DNA from: Halomonas litopenaei
Lineage (GTDB): Bacteria; Pseudomonadota; Gammaproteobacteria; Pseudomonadales; Halomonadaceae
Direction: 5' to 3'
Assembly (NCBI RefSeq): GCF_017303055.1
Contig: NZ_JAEKJT010000010.1
Span: 62,001-126,000, forward strand
Length of the DNA: 64,000 nt
Below the pieces are notes generated by a model. The model saw only the letters and a program-made list of their open reading frames with translations. It did no database searches and was not told where the DNA came from. Shown one piece after another: positions 45,956 through 55,308 of the stretch. A program made the position numbers and the translations under genes. Numbering within the stretch: the stretch's first letter is position 1; every line of letters starts with the position of its first letter.

Positions 45956-47395
45956 ATGTCCAACGCTCAGGACCTGATTATCGACAAGGCTTACATCGGC
46001 GGCCAATGGCGTGCCACCGACCGTCGCTTCAGTGTGACCAATCCCGCCACGGGTGCCGTTCTGGCAGAAGTACCGGACCTCGGTGCCGATGAGGTGAAAG
46101 AGGCCATCGGCGCCGCTGATCAGGCCTGGGCTGGCTGGAAGCGCAAGACCGCCAAGGAGCGCTCCGCGCTGCTACGCGCCTGGTTCAACGCGATCATGGA
46201 CCATCAGGAAGCCCTCGCCGAGCTGATGACCCTTGAGCAAGGCAAGCCGCTGGCAGAGTCTCGCGGCGAAGTGGCCTACGGGGCTGCCTTTGTCGAGTTC
46301 TATGCCGAGGAGGCCAAGCGCATCGCCGGCGAGACGCTTCCAGGCCACGGCCAGGACAAGCGCATTCTGGTATTCCGTGAACCGGTCGGCGTGGTCGCTG
46401 CCATCACCCCGTGGAACTTTCCGCTGGCCATGATCACCCGCAAGTGCGCCCCTGCTCTGGCAGCAGGCTGCACCGTGGTGGTGAAGCCGGCAGAGGCGAC
46501 CCCTCTGACCGCCCTGGCGCTGGCCAAGCTGGCAGAAGAGGTCGGCATTCCCGCTGGTGTCATCAATATCGTGACCTCCAGCTCGCCTCGCGAAGTGGGC
46601 CCCGTGCTGACCGGTGACGCTAGAGTGCGCAAGGTGTCTTTCACGGGCTCTACTCCGGTAGGCAAGATTCTGCTGGCCCAATGCGCAGATACCGTCAAGA
46701 AGGCTTCCATGGAGCTAGGTGGCAACGCTCCCTTCATCGTCTTTGATGACGCTGACCTGGACGCAGCCGTGGAAGGCGCCATTGCCTCCAAGTACCGCAA
46801 CTCCGGTCAGACCTGTGTGTGCACCAACCGCTTCCTGGTTCAGGACGGGGTGTACGATGCCTTCGTCGAAAAGCTGGGCAAGCGTGTTGCCCAGCTCAAG
46901 GTGGGCAACGGCCTGGAAGAAGGCGTGGTCCAGGGCCCGCTGATCAACGCGGCCGCGGTGGACAAGGTGCAATCGCATATCGCTGACGCCCTCGACAAGG
47001 GTGCGCGTCTGGTGACCGGTGGTGAAGCTCTGGAAGGCACCTTCTTCCAGCCCACGGTGCTGGCCGATGTCACCACCGCCATGCGCGTGGCCAAGGAAGA
47101 AACCTTCGGCCCGTTGGCCCCCATCTTCCGCTTCAGCAGTGACGATGAGGCCATCGCCATGGCCAATGATACCGAGTTCGGCCTGGCTGCCTACTTCTAC
47201 GCCAGCGATTACCGTCGCATCTGGCGCACCATGGAGCAGCTGGAGTACGGCATGGTCGCCATCAACGAAGGCATCCTGTCTACCGAACTCGCGCCCTTCG
47301 GGGGCGTCAAGGAGTCGGGTCTTGGACGCGAGGGTTCGCGCCATGGCCTCGACGAATACACCGAACTCAAGTACGCCTGCGTCGGCGGCCTGTGA
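45956..47395 (+). CDS. gabD: Succinate-semialdehyde dehydrogenase
   Basis: A 479-residue aldehyde dehydrogenase that oxidises succinate semialdehyde to succinate, the last step of GABA breakdown. Hallmarks are TPWNFPLAMITRKCAPALAAGCTVVVKPAE (about 150-180), the Rossmann turn FTGSTPVGK, catalytic Glu in MELGGNAPFIVFDDAD (about 254) and catalytic Cys in NSGQTCVCTNR (about residue 288). The second Cys two residues later matches GabD redox-regulated loops. Start at ATG 45956. gabT follows after 167 bases. The enzyme family strongly fits the E. coli GabD (NADP-type) subfamily. Confidence 0.93.
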   Translation: MSNAQDLIIDKAYIGGQWRATDRRFSVTNPATGAVLAEVPDLGADEVKEAIGAADQAWAGWKRKTAKERSALLRAWFNAIMDHQEALAELMTLEQGKPLAESRGEVAYGAAFVEFYAEEAKRIAGETLPGHGQDKRILVFREPVGVVAAITPWNFPLAMITRKCAPALAAGCTVVVKPAEATPLTALALAKLAEEVGIPAGVINIVTSSSPREVGPVLTGDARVRKVSFTGSTPVGKILLAQCADTVKKASMELGGNAPFIVFDDADLDAAVEGAIASKYRNSGQTCVCTNRFLVQDGVYDAFVEKLGKRVAQLKVGNGLEEGVVQGPLINAAAVDKVQSHIADALDKGARLVTGGEALEGTFFQPTVLADVTTAMRVAKEETFGPLAPIFRFSSDDEAIAMANDTEFGLAAYFYASDYRRIWRTMEQLEYGMVAINEGILSTELAPFGGVKESGLGREGSRHGLDEYTELKYACVGGL

Positions 47396-47483
47396 AAGCC
47401 GGGCGACCAGCCGTCTGCCTCATGCCACGAACACCAGAGGAACACTTGAGTTAGACCGTGCATCCTCACCACAAAATATGCCG

Positions 47484-47502
47484 GGACGCGCACTGCGCGT
47501 CC
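47484..47502. promoter_or_regulatory. Perfect inverted repeat between gabD and gabT
   Basis: GGACGCGCA-C-TGCGCGTCC, nine bases each side of one central base, lies 61 bases before the gabT start. It could be an operator or a short attenuating hairpin inside the gabDT transcript. There is no U-run behind it. Confidence 0.45.
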
Positions 47503-47562
47503 TGTCGTTAACGTCTACCCTGAACACACTCTCTCCACACTGCAGGCACAAGGAGTCTGAAG

Positions 47563-48855
47563 ATGTCCAACGCACAACTGAACGAACTCAAGCAAAAGTA
47601 CGTGGCCAAGGGTGCCGCCAGCCCCGCGACCGCCTTCGCAGACCATGCCAAGAATGCGGAACTGTGGGACGCCGACGGAAACCGTTTCATTGACTTCGCC
47701 GGCGGCATCGGCGTCCTCAATATTGGTCACTGCCACCCCAAGGTGGTCCAGGCGGTCAAGGACCAGCTGGACAAGGTGATGCACACCTGCCAGACCGTGA
47801 TGCCCTATGAAGGCTACGTCAAAGTGGCCGAGAAGCTGGCCGAGATCACCCCGGTGCGCGGCGATGCCAAGGTCATGCTCGCCAACTCCGGCGCCGAAGC
47901 GCTGGAAAACGCGGTCAAGATTGCGCGTGCCGCGACCGGCCGCAACAACGTCATCTGCTTCGATGGTGGCTACCACGGCCGTACCTTCATGACCATGGCC
48001 ATGAACGGCAAGGTGGCTCCCTATGCCAACGACTTCGGCACCATGCCGGGCTGCGTCTTCCGCGCCGGCTACCCGGTCGCTGAGCACGGCATCAGCGAAG
48101 AGGAAGCCATTCGTCGCCTGAAGATGGTACTGAAGACCGACGCCAACCCGGCCGACACCGCGGCCATCGTGCTTGAGCCTGTGCTGGGCGAAGGTGGCTT
48201 CTACCCGGCTCCGCAGAGCTTCCTCGAAAAGATTCGCGAGATCTGCGACGAGCACGGCATTCTGATGATCATCGACGAAGTTCAGAGCGGCTTCGGTCGT
48301 ACCGGAAAAATGTTTGCCATCGAACACAGCGGCGTTCAGCCCGACCTGATGACCATGGCCAAAAGCATGGCAGCGGGCATGCCGATCTCAGCTGTGGTCG
48401 GCACTGACAAGCACATGGACGCCTCCGGCGCCAACTCGCTGGGTGGCACCTATGCCGGTAGCCCAGTGTCCTGCGCCGCCACCCTGGCGGTACTAGAGGT
48501 GTTCGAAGAAGAGGATATCCTGGCCAAGAGCCGCGCGCTGGGTGACAAGCTGGCACAACGTTTCGCCCAGTGGGCCGAGACATTCGACGCTGTCGTGCAC
48601 CCCCGCAACCTCGGTTCCATGGCCGCCTTCGAACTGAACGGCAAGGATGGTCAGCCGGCCCCCGAGCTGGCCGCTGAACTGTGCAAGCGCGCTCGCGAGA
48701 ACGGCCTGATCCTGCTGTCTTGCGGCATGTTCGGCAACACCATTCGCTTCCTCATGCCGGTCACCATCGAGGACGCGGTTCTCGAAGAAGGCCTTGGCAT
48801 CATCGAGAACGACCTCAAGGCCATGCTGGGCAGCACTGCCGCCGCCACGGCGTAA
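47563..48855 (+). CDS. gabT: 4-aminobutyrate--2-oxoglutarate transaminase
   Basis: A 430-residue class-III PLP aminotransferase that converts GABA and 2-oxoglutarate to succinate semialdehyde and glutamate. PLP contacts include NSGAEALENAVKIAR, FDGGYHGRT and the Asp in LMIIDEVQSGFGRTGKMFA. The Schiff-base Lys is in TMAKSMAAGMPISAV (about residue 268). GGTYAGSPVSCAA is the usual phosphate-binding loop. Start at ATG 47563 with AAGGAG nine bases upstream. It acts just before GabD, whose gene precedes it. A terminator follows 38 bases after the stop. Confidence 0.95.
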   Translation: MSNAQLNELKQKYVAKGAASPATAFADHAKNAELWDADGNRFIDFAGGIGVLNIGHCHPKVVQAVKDQLDKVMHTCQTVMPYEGYVKVAEKLAEITPVRGDAKVMLANSGAEALENAVKIARAATGRNNVICFDGGYHGRTFMTMAMNGKVAPYANDFGTMPGCVFRAGYPVAEHGISEEEAIRRLKMVLKTDANPADTAAIVLEPVLGEGGFYPAPQSFLEKIREICDEHGILMIIDEVQSGFGRTGKMFAIEHSGVQPDLMTMAKSMAAGMPISAVVGTDKHMDASGANSLGGTYAGSPVSCAATLAVLEVFEEEDILAKSRALGDKLAQRFAQWAETFDAVVHPRNLGSMAAFELNGKDGQPAPELAAELCKRARENGLILLSCGMFGNTIRFLMPVTIEDAVLEEGLGIIENDLKAMLGSTAAATA

Positions 48856-48893
48856 TGCTCAGACGCTGACGGCCCACCGCCGTCATGCCTCGA

Positions 48894-48917
48894 CGCCACC
48901 GGCTGATGCCGGTGGCG
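48894..48917 (+). terminator. Rho-independent terminator of gabT
   Basis: A perfect 10-base stem (CGCCACCGGC / GCCGGTGGCG) around TGAT, followed by UUGUUGUUU. Confidence 0.88.
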
Positions 48918-49036
48918 TTGTTGTTTGGGGGCAGTGAAAAAGCAGCAATGCTCGCCCTTGCGGGCACCCAGATTGGAAAAAATGTGCCCAAACAAGCTAC
49001 GGTAAAGCCTCACTCATGGACGCGAGGGACCCGACC

Positions 49037-50455
49037 ATGCAAGAGGATGAACTAGGCAATATGGGCGTTGCGGCACTGACGGAACATTACCGCAATGGCA
49101 GCGTCTCACCGCTGGAAGCGACTCGAGCCGCCCTGTCCAGGATTGAACGCTTTAACCCGACCGTTAATGCCTACACCTATATCGATGCCGAAGGTGCCGA
49201 GAAAGCCGCAACAGCCTCGGCGCGGCGATGGGGGCAAGGCAAGCCACTCAGCCCCATCGACGGCGTACCGGTCTCCATCAAGGACCTGACCAACGTCGCG
49301 GGCATGCCAACGTCAAATGGCTCGCTGCTGGGGTCTCGTCAGCCCTGTGACACTGATGCGCCACCGGCCCGGCGACTGAGAGAGGCCGGCGCTGTTCTGC
49401 TGGGCAAGACCAACACGCCGGAAGATGGCTGGAAGGCGGTCACCGATAACCGCGTGTTCGGTGCCACCTGCAACCCCTGGGACACTCGCCTGACGTCCGG
49501 CGGATCGTCGGGAGGTGCTGCCGCAGCTGCCGCCCTGAACATGGGAGTGCTGCATCAAGGTGGCGACTCTGGCGGTTCCATTCGCATACCCGCCGCCTTC
49601 TGTGGCGTCTTCGGCTTCAAACCAAGCTTTGGCTGGACACCGCAGTGGCCGCCAGCGGAGGCCCCGACGCTTTCCCATATCGGCCCGATCACGCGCACGG
49701 TGGAAGACGCCGCCGCCATGCTCAACGTCATTGGCCGCTACGACTACGTGGACCCCTATGCTACCCGAGGTCAGCCGAGCGACTGGGGCCAGGACCTGGG
49801 CCAGGACTTGCGCGGTCTGCGCATCGCCTTCTCCACCGATCTCGGCTTCGCCGACGTGGACCCTCAGATCGTCGCCAAGGTCAGAGAGGCCGCCCACCAC
49901 CTCGAAGCCTTGGGTGCCGAGGTCTGCGAGGTCAACCCAGACCTCCCGTCCCCCCTGTGGATCTTTCAGCGACTGTGGTTTACCGCCTCACTGGAGATGG
50001 TCTCGCAGCTCAGTGATGACGACCGTGCCAAGCTGGATCCCGGCCTTTACGAGAATGCCTTGCGCGCAGAGGACTGGAAAGCCGTAGAGCTCTTCCGCGC
50101 GCAGGCCGCCCGGGCCGACCTGACGATGCGCCTGGAACAGTTCAATCAGGACTATCACCTGCTGATGACCCCATCCGTGCCCATCAGTCCCTTCGAGATT
50201 CACCACCAGGTGCCTCCGGGAAGTGGCATGCGCGACTGGGAGGAATGGGCGCCCTTCTCCTACCCCTTCAACCTCAGTCAGCAGCCCGCAGCGTCGGTTC
50301 CCTGCGGCTTTACCGAACAGGGACTGCCTGTCGGTTTTCAACTGGCGGGAGGCAAGTACGATGACGTCAGGGTGCTCAGGGCGTGCCACGCGTACCTGCA
50401 GGCACACCCACCCCGCTTTCCCTCCCTGCCTGACCCCGCCCGTCATGCAGGCTGA
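49037..50455 (+). CDS. Amidase (amidase signature family)
   Basis: A 472-residue hydrolase of the amidase signature family. The Ser-cisSer-Lys triad is visible: Lys in GVPVSIKDLTNVAGM (about residue 80), cis-Ser in TSGGSSGGAAAA (about 156) and nucleophile Ser in GGDSGGSIRIPAAFCG (about 180). The ATG at 49037 is chosen because GAGGGA lies seven bases upstream; an ATG seven codons earlier is also open. A substrate cannot be assigned. The gene follows gabT with its own terminators on both sides, so a metabolic link to GABA (for example, from an amide) is only a suggestion. Confidence 0.88.
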   Translation: MQEDELGNMGVAALTEHYRNGSVSPLEATRAALSRIERFNPTVNAYTYIDAEGAEKAATASARRWGQGKPLSPIDGVPVSIKDLTNVAGMPTSNGSLLGSRQPCDTDAPPARRLREAGAVLLGKTNTPEDGWKAVTDNRVFGATCNPWDTRLTSGGSSGGAAAAAALNMGVLHQGGDSGGSIRIPAAFCGVFGFKPSFGWTPQWPPAEAPTLSHIGPITRTVEDAAAMLNVIGRYDYVDPYATRGQPSDWGQDLGQDLRGLRIAFSTDLGFADVDPQIVAKVREAAHHLEALGAEVCEVNPDLPSPLWIFQRLWFTASLEMVSQLSDDDRAKLDPGLYENALRAEDWKAVELFRAQAARADLTMRLEQFNQDYHLLMTPSVPISPFEIHHQVPPGSGMRDWEEWAPFSYPFNLSQQPAASVPCGFTEQGLPVGFQLAGGKYDDVRVLRACHAYLQAHPPRFPSLPDPARHAG

Positions 50456-50475
50456 ATGGCGCTCTCCTTCAAACG

Positions 50476-50508
50476 CCAAGGGCCCGGTGCAATGCACCGG
50501 GCCCTTGG
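50476..50508 (+). terminator. Rho-independent terminator of the amidase gene
   Basis: A 15-base perfect stem (CCAAGGGCCCGGTGC / GCACCGGGCCCTTGG) with a 3-base AAT centre, 21 bases after the stop. It runs into GGUUUGGG. Confidence 0.82.
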
Positions 50509-50571
50509 GGTTTGGGCGATGATGACGCTCCTTATGAGGCCATATCACCCCTCAACGGTCGTGAGTGAACG

Positions 50572-50811
50572 CTAACCTCGCAGCTTCCCCACGCCCCATA
50601 GCAATACCACGGCACCTACCACGGCCGTCACCAGTGAGCCGATGAATCCTCCACTGGAAAGCCCAACCAGGCTGAACAGCAGGCCACCGATCAATGCACC
50701 AACGACACCAACCCCGATATTGCCAAGCAGACCGAAACCACCACCACGCATGATGTTACCTGCGATCCAGCCGGCCAGTCCGCCAATGATCAACCACGCG
50801 ATAAAGCCCAT
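50572..50811 (-). CDS. GlsB/YeaQ/YmgE family small membrane protein
   Basis: A 79-residue membrane protein of the GlsB/YeaQ/YmgE (transglycosylase-associated) family. The sequence is nearly all glycine-rich hydrophobic segments: MGFIAWLIIGGLAGWIAGNIMRGGGFGLLGNIGVGVVGALIGGLLFSLVG and FIGSLVTAVVGAVVLLWGVGKLRG. This is the family length. ATG 50811 is preferred, with AAGGAG six bases upstream. Members are often induced by general stress; nothing in the sequence here shows that directly. Confidence 0.9.
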   Translation of the reverse strand: MGFIAWLIIGGLAGWIAGNIMRGGGFGLLGNIGVGVVGALIGGLLFSLVGLSSGGFIGSLVTAVVGAVVLLWGVGKLRG

Positions 50812-51182
50812 TGCGTTCTCCTTCGTCGCTGAATGAAAGCTTGCGGTTCTGCGGTACAAGCCCCCCAGCGGCAGATCCCTTGGCCGAGGAGCAAGACCTT
50901 AGGGCGTGCCCTAGAGGCCATCGCCCATGCATTTACAGCTATACCATTACATTCATGCATACGAAAGTAGCGATCTGTATCTCGAGCCATGCAAGAGGAG
51001 GCCTGGCTAAGCACCAGCGGCCCCTACCGCGGCCACCCTAGATGGTCAACAGCCGTGCTCTACCGCCACAGCACACCACCATGGAGCCACCAGCAAAACG
51101 CAATGCCTGGCCTTCATCAGCCCCCGCACAGCTTGCGAGCCCTCACTCACCGCGTCTGCCTTCTGGCCTCACCGAGTCACCG
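50812..51182. other. Intergenic region of 371 bp, no gene seen
   Basis: No convincing coding sequence on either strand. It separates two leftward genes (YeaQ-type and DUF924) and should hold the promoter of the YeaQ-type gene near its left end. An AT-rich patch (about 50925-50985) is the most likely promoter area. Confidence 0.5.
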
Positions 51183-51737
51183 TCAGAAGCGATTTCCCGG
51201 CTCGGCGAGGAACGCCTCTTCCTCTGGCGTGGAGCGCCGCCCCAAGGCAGCGTTGCGCTGAGGATAACGACCGAAGCGGAGCAGTACCTCCCGGTGCCGG
51301 TGCTCATGGTGCAAATTGCTTTCCAGTCCCGGTTGGTCAAACAGGCGCAAGGCTTCCTCGTGTATCAGCAGTGACTCGCTGTGCATGTACGGCATGTAGA
51401 GAAAGGCACGCCAGGCGACATCCAGCACCCGATCCGCCCCCTGTGCCACCGCCTCCTGCGCCAGCACCAATGCCTGGCCATCGCAGGCGAAGGCAAGCGC
51501 ACTATCACGGTGGATGTTTCGCGAGAACTGATCCAGAACCAGGATTTCCGCCAAACGCCCGCGTGCCGAGGTACGCCACTGCCAGGTCTCGGCGGACGCG
51601 GCAGCAGACAGCGTCGCACTGAACGCATCGCGCATGCGTTGGTCCAGGTCGGCGTCCTTGGCAAACCACTGCCGCGGCGTCAACGTGTGAAACCAGAACT
51701 CGATGACCTCATCGGCTCGCGCTACCGCTACTGACAT
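51183..51737 (-). CDS. DUF924 family protein
   Basis: A 184-residue TPR-like helical protein of DUF924, a widespread family with no settled function. Typical motifs are VIEFWFHTLTPRQWFAKDADLDQRMRDAF, EILVLDQFSRNIHRDSALAFACDGQALVLAQEAV, FLYMPYMHSESL and the closing GRYPQRNAALGRRSTPEEEAFL. The FLYMPYMHSE segment with conserved acidic residues suggests a ligand- or metal-binding site, which is inference. ATG 51737, with GGGGAG upstream, is preferred to an upstream in-frame ATG. Full length for the family. Confidence 0.9.
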   Translation of the reverse strand: MSVAVARADEVIEFWFHTLTPRQWFAKDADLDQRMRDAFSATLSAAASAETWQWRTSARGRLAEILVLDQFSRNIHRDSALAFACDGQALVLAQEAVAQGADRVLDVAWRAFLYMPYMHSESLLIHEEALRLFDQPGLESNLHHEHRHREVLLRFGRYPQRNAALGRRSTPEEEAFLAEPGNRF

Positions 51738-51898
51738 GGCATTCTCCCCCTTCCAGAAATCCTCTGCCATTGGCGCCCGGCTACCGGCATTGGTACGCCG
51801 GCAGCGGATGATGGTCGACCACCACCACTCGCCAAGATGGCATTGTGTGATCGCTCGCGTGACTCACCCGGCCACCCACCTGCTGGATCCCATCACCC

Positions 51899-52120
51899 AT
51901 GACACCCTTCGAACTGCTTCGCTCGCTGGCGGTCGTCTTTCATATGTCTGGCCTGGTCGTCTGCCTGCTGGGTCTGCATATCGCTCGCACCCATCGCTGG
52001 CCAGGGCGGCTTCTGGCCGCATGCGGATTCATCATTGCGGCAACGCCTACATTGCTGCAACTATTTGGCATCGTTGAGCCTGTGCCGGTTCCAGCAGTTC
52101 TTCCGGAAGCACACGGCTAA
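51899..52120 (+). CDS. Small hypothetical membrane protein
   Basis: A 73-residue open frame with two plausible hydrophobic segments (LRSLAVVFHMSGLVVCLLGLHIA, about 7-29, and LLAACGFIIAATPTLLQLFGIV, about 38-59) joined by a basic loop (RTHRWPGR). Such a positive loop suits a small hairpin-shaped inner-membrane protein. The ribosome-binding site is weak. I do not recognise a family. It could still be a chance frame in this GC-rich DNA, but the hydrophobic pattern argues for a gene. Confidence 0.5.
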   Translation: MTPFELLRSLAVVFHMSGLVVCLLGLHIARTHRWPGRLLAACGFIIAATPTLLQLFGIVEPVPVPAVLPEAHG

Positions 52121-52479
52121 GACAAAAGATGTATGGCTCGAGCGTGATAGCCACATAAACTAGCCAACATGCTGCCAACAGGCACTATATCGACGAACTT
52201 AATCCTTTAAGAAACGGAAAAGCGCGTTCACCTCAGGCGGCCTGACCGCGCTGGCTCCGCCATCGCGACCAGCATGTGCAGGGGCGATCTCGATACCGAT
52301 CATCAAGTGAAGCGATACAGCTGCAATACTGCATACAGCGTCCCGGGACCCTTGACCACTGGTTAGCACCGGCGGGGGACGCTACCACTGAACCCTTGGT
52401 CGGCCAGTACCGTCGTCGCCCCCACGGCACGCGCAGCGGGAACGCCGCCACCGCGGAACACGATTGCAAGGATGACACT
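52121..52479. other. Intergenic region of 359 bp, no gene seen
   Basis: No credible gene. The frame of the downstream symporter gene is open through part of it, but its translation does not resemble protein. An AT-rich patch (CTTAATCCTTTAAGAAACGG, 52199-52218) may be part of the symporter promoter or leader. No operator-like palindrome was found. Confidence 0.5.
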
Positions 52480-54075
52480 ATGCCCCTACTGACCTTTGCG
52501 TCCTTTTTGTTCTTTACCGGCCTGGTCGCCTTCATCACCTGGCGGATTACCCGCCGGGACGACCATTCCAGCACCAGCGGCTTCTTTCTCGCTGGCCGCA
52601 GCCTGACCTTCCCGCTGATTGCGGGCTCATTGCTGATGACCAACCTGTCCACGGAGCAGATGGTGGGCTTGAACGGCTCAGCCTTCACCGATGGCCTTAG
52701 CGTCATGGCCTGGGAAGTGGTCGCCGTCATGGCACTGGTGGCACTGGCACTGTTCTTTCTGCCGCGCTTCCTCAAGAGCGGGATCGCCACCCTGCCCCAG
52801 CTGTTGGAAATCCGCTTCGACAAGGGCACCCAGCTGATCACCAACGTGATCTTCCTGATCGCCTACGCGGTGGTGCTGCTGCCGATCATCCTGTATTCCG
52901 GCGCGATCGGCCTGCAAGGGATGCTCGACCTGTCGGGACTGACCGGGATCGAATCCAGTACCACGCTGCTATGGCTGACGGTATGGATTGTCGGCATCAT
53001 CGGTTCCATCTATGCCCTGTTCGGCGGCCTGCGCACGGTGGCCGTGTCCGATACTCTCAACGGCATCGGACTACTTGTCGGTGGCTTTGTCATTGTCTAT
53101 TTCGGCTTGCAGGCCGTCAGCGACAGTGGCGGCGTTCTCGCCGGCTGGGACATCCTCAAGCAGGCCAACCCCGAGAAGATGAACTCGATCGGGGGCAGTG
53201 ACCAGAGCGTACCGTTCTTTACCCTGTTCACCGGGGTCTTTCTCATCAACGTGTTCTACTGGACCACCAACCAGCAGATCATCCAGCGCACCTTTGCCGC
53301 CAAGAACCTGGCCGAAGGCCAGAAAGGCGTGCTGCTGACGGGCTTCTTCAAGCTGCTGGGTCCGCTTTACCTGGTCCTGCCCGGCATCATTGCCTATCAC
53401 CTGTATGCCGACCAGGGCATCAAGGCGGACGAAGCATACGGCCACCTGGTCTTCAACGTGCTGCCCGCGCCGCTGACAGGCTTCTTTGCCGCGGTGATGG
53501 TTGGCGCCATCCTGTCATCCTTCAATTCGGCGCTGAACTCGACCACGACGTTGTTCAGCCTGGGCCTCTACAAGGCCGTACTCAAGAAGGACGCCAGCGA
53601 GGCCCAGGTGGTCAGGTCCAGCCAGGTGTTCGGTTGGATCATGGCAATCTCGGCCATGACCATTGCGCCCCTGCTGGCGGGTCAGGAAAGCCTGTTCGGC
53701 TACCTGCAGAAAATGAACGCCATCTACTTCATCCCCATTCTTGCCGTGGTAGTCGTCGGCCTGGTGACCAAGCGGGTGCCGCCCATGGCCGCCAAGATCG
53801 CTCTGGTCGGCGGCTGTCTGATGATCTTTGCAGGTTACTTCATTCCCCCGTTCAACAAGCTGCCCGTGCTGATGCACGAATTCCATTTCGTTGCGCTGGT
53901 CTTCGTGTTGCTGGTGGTCATCATGCTGCTGATCGGCAAGTGGCGCCCACGCACCGAAGCCTGGCAGCAGGAGGACGTCGGCGCAGTGGATCTGACACCC
54001 TGGAAAGGCGCCGTTCCCGCAGGCATCCTGCTGGTCGTACTGGTGATTGCCATCTACGTGGCCTTTGCTGGCTGA
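52480..54075 (+). CDS. Sodium:solute symporter (SSS family, vSGLT/YidK-like)
   Basis: A 531-residue transporter with about 14 membrane segments, using the sodium gradient. The N-terminus (FASFLFFTGLVAFITWRITRR..HSSTSGFFLAGRSLTFPLIAGSLLMTNLSTEQMVGLNGSAF) is typical of the sugar-type SSS branch (SGLT, YidK). So are FAAVMVGAILSSFNSALNSTTTLFSLGLYK and WTTNQQIIQRTFAAKNLAEGQKG. Start at ATG 52480 with AAGGA about eight bases upstream. A sugar substrate is likely from the branch but not proven. It stands alone, with a terminator after it. Confidence 0.9.
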   Translation: MPLLTFASFLFFTGLVAFITWRITRRDDHSSTSGFFLAGRSLTFPLIAGSLLMTNLSTEQMVGLNGSAFTDGLSVMAWEVVAVMALVALALFFLPRFLKSGIATLPQLLEIRFDKGTQLITNVIFLIAYAVVLLPIILYSGAIGLQGMLDLSGLTGIESSTTLLWLTVWIVGIIGSIYALFGGLRTVAVSDTLNGIGLLVGGFVIVYFGLQAVSDSGGVLAGWDILKQANPEKMNSIGGSDQSVPFFTLFTGVFLINVFYWTTNQQIIQRTFAAKNLAEGQKGVLLTGFFKLLGPLYLVLPGIIAYHLYADQGIKADEAYGHLVFNVLPAPLTGFFAAVMVGAILSSFNSALNSTTTLFSLGLYKAVLKKDASEAQVVRSSQVFGWIMAISAMTIAPLLAGQESLFGYLQKMNAIYFIPILAVVVVGLVTKRVPPMAAKIALVGGCLMIFAGYFIPPFNKLPVLMHEFHFVALVFVLLVVIMLLIGKWRPRTEAWQQEDVGAVDLTPWKGAVPAGILLVVLVIAIYVAFAG

Positions 54076-54104
54076 AGCCCCCCACTCCCTCGAGTCGCCT
54101 CCAT

Positions 54105-54138
54105 AACGCCTCGCTCCACCCCACTGGAGCGGGGCGTT
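54105..54138 (+). terminator. Stem-loop after the symporter gene
   Basis: A 14-base stem (AACGCCTCGCTCCA / TGGAGCGGGGCGTT) with one G-U-type pair and a CCCCAC loop, 29 bases after the stop. Confidence 0.75.
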
Positions 54139-54242
54139 GCTGATTGCGAGCCCCATGTCCGGATCGGTGGGGTACCTGTCCTTGCCGCCACCCTCACCAG
54201 GCGCCATCATCAACACGGCTTCCACGACATGCCGAGACCCCG

Positions 54243-55235
54243 ATGATGGACATCAAAGACGTTGCCCTGCTGGCCTACCCCGATTGCCAGATGCTCGACG
54301 TCACGGGGCCCTGGCAGGTGTTCGCCACGACCAATGAGGTGCTTGGGCGCCGCCACTACCGCCTCCTGCTGATCGGGCGCGGCGACGAGGTCATGTCCAA
54401 CGGCGGGTTACGCCTGCGACCGGACCTCGGCTGGCGTCAGTGGGAGGCGGGCGACGGTGGCCCAGTGGATAACGCCTCCTTGCTGGTGGCCGGAGGACAC
54501 GGCGTCTTTGTGCAATGCCAACAGGCTCGCTGGCGAGAGCGCCTCAACCGAGTGGCGCCACGCCTGAACAGGCTCGGGTCGGTCTGTACCGGCGCCTTTC
54601 TGCTGGCCGATGCTGGACTGCTCGACGATCACGACGCCACCACCCACTGGCGGCACTGCGAGCGCCTGGCCCAGACCTTTCCCCAGGTACGCGTGCAGGC
54701 AGATGCGCTGTATGTCCATGATCGCGGGCGTTACACCAGCGCAGGGGTGACGGCGGGTATCGACCTGGCCCTGTCACTGGTCGAGGCAGATCTAGGCACA
54801 GACGTGGTCGCCACCGTCGCCCGAGAACTGGTGATGTTTGTCCACCGTCCAGGGGGCCAGTCGCAATTCAGCGAGCTGATGGCCCGCCAACACGCCAGTG
54901 GCAGCCGTCTGCGTCCCCTGCTGGAGCGCCTGCACGCGGCGCCGGCAACCGACATGGACCTGCATAGCATGGCCGAACAGGTCCATATGTCGTCGCGCCA
55001 CCTGTCTCGACTGTTCCGTCGCCAACTGGGCACGACGCCCATGGAGTACCTCACCCGAGTGCGCCTGGAGGCCGCCCGGCAGGACCTGATTCGTGGCGCG
55101 GCGTCACTCGAGCAACTGGCATCGCACTGGCGCCTGGGCACCAGCGAGCAGCTGCGACGCCTGTTCCAGCGTCACTACGGCGTATCACCATCGATCTACC
55201 GAGCACGCTTCGGCACGTCATCCGAAGCCAGCTGA
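54243..55235 (+). CDS. GlxA-family AraC-type transcriptional regulator
   Basis: A 330-residue regulator. The N-terminal DJ-1/PfpI-like domain (about 1-190) has the nucleophile-elbow Cys in GSVCTGAFLLADAGLLDD and resembles a ligand sensor rather than an enzyme. The C-terminal AraC helix-turn-helix pair covers about 225-325 (MAEQVHMSSRHLSRLFRRQLGTTPMEYLTRVRLEAARQDL, then SEQLRRLFQRHYGVSPSIYRARF). Two adjacent ATG codons (54243, 54246) are possible starts; neither has a strong ribosome-binding site. An MFS transporter gene follows 73 bases later and is the likely target. Confidence 0.9.
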   Translation: MMDIKDVALLAYPDCQMLDVTGPWQVFATTNEVLGRRHYRLLLIGRGDEVMSNGGLRLRPDLGWRQWEAGDGGPVDNASLLVAGGHGVFVQCQQARWRERLNRVAPRLNRLGSVCTGAFLLADAGLLDDHDATTHWRHCERLAQTFPQVRVQADALYVHDRGRYTSAGVTAGIDLALSLVEADLGTDVVATVARELVMFVHRPGGQSQFSELMARQHASGSRLRPLLERLHAAPATDMDLHSMAEQVHMSSRHLSRLFRRQLGTTPMEYLTRVRLEAARQDLIRGAASLEQLASHWRLGTSEQLRRLFQRHYGVSPSIYRARFGTSSEAS

Positions 55236-55308
55236 CGCGTTATCCCCCTCGCCAACTGACGCCTGGTCCCCCACCGGTCATCTGATACATCACACAGGAG
55301 TCCCCGAC

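Noticed and set aside
50812-51182. Small genes in the gap between the YeaQ-type and DUF924 genes
   Set aside because: Several frames of 70-110 codons exist on the plus strand, but none has a ribosome-binding site or protein-like composition.
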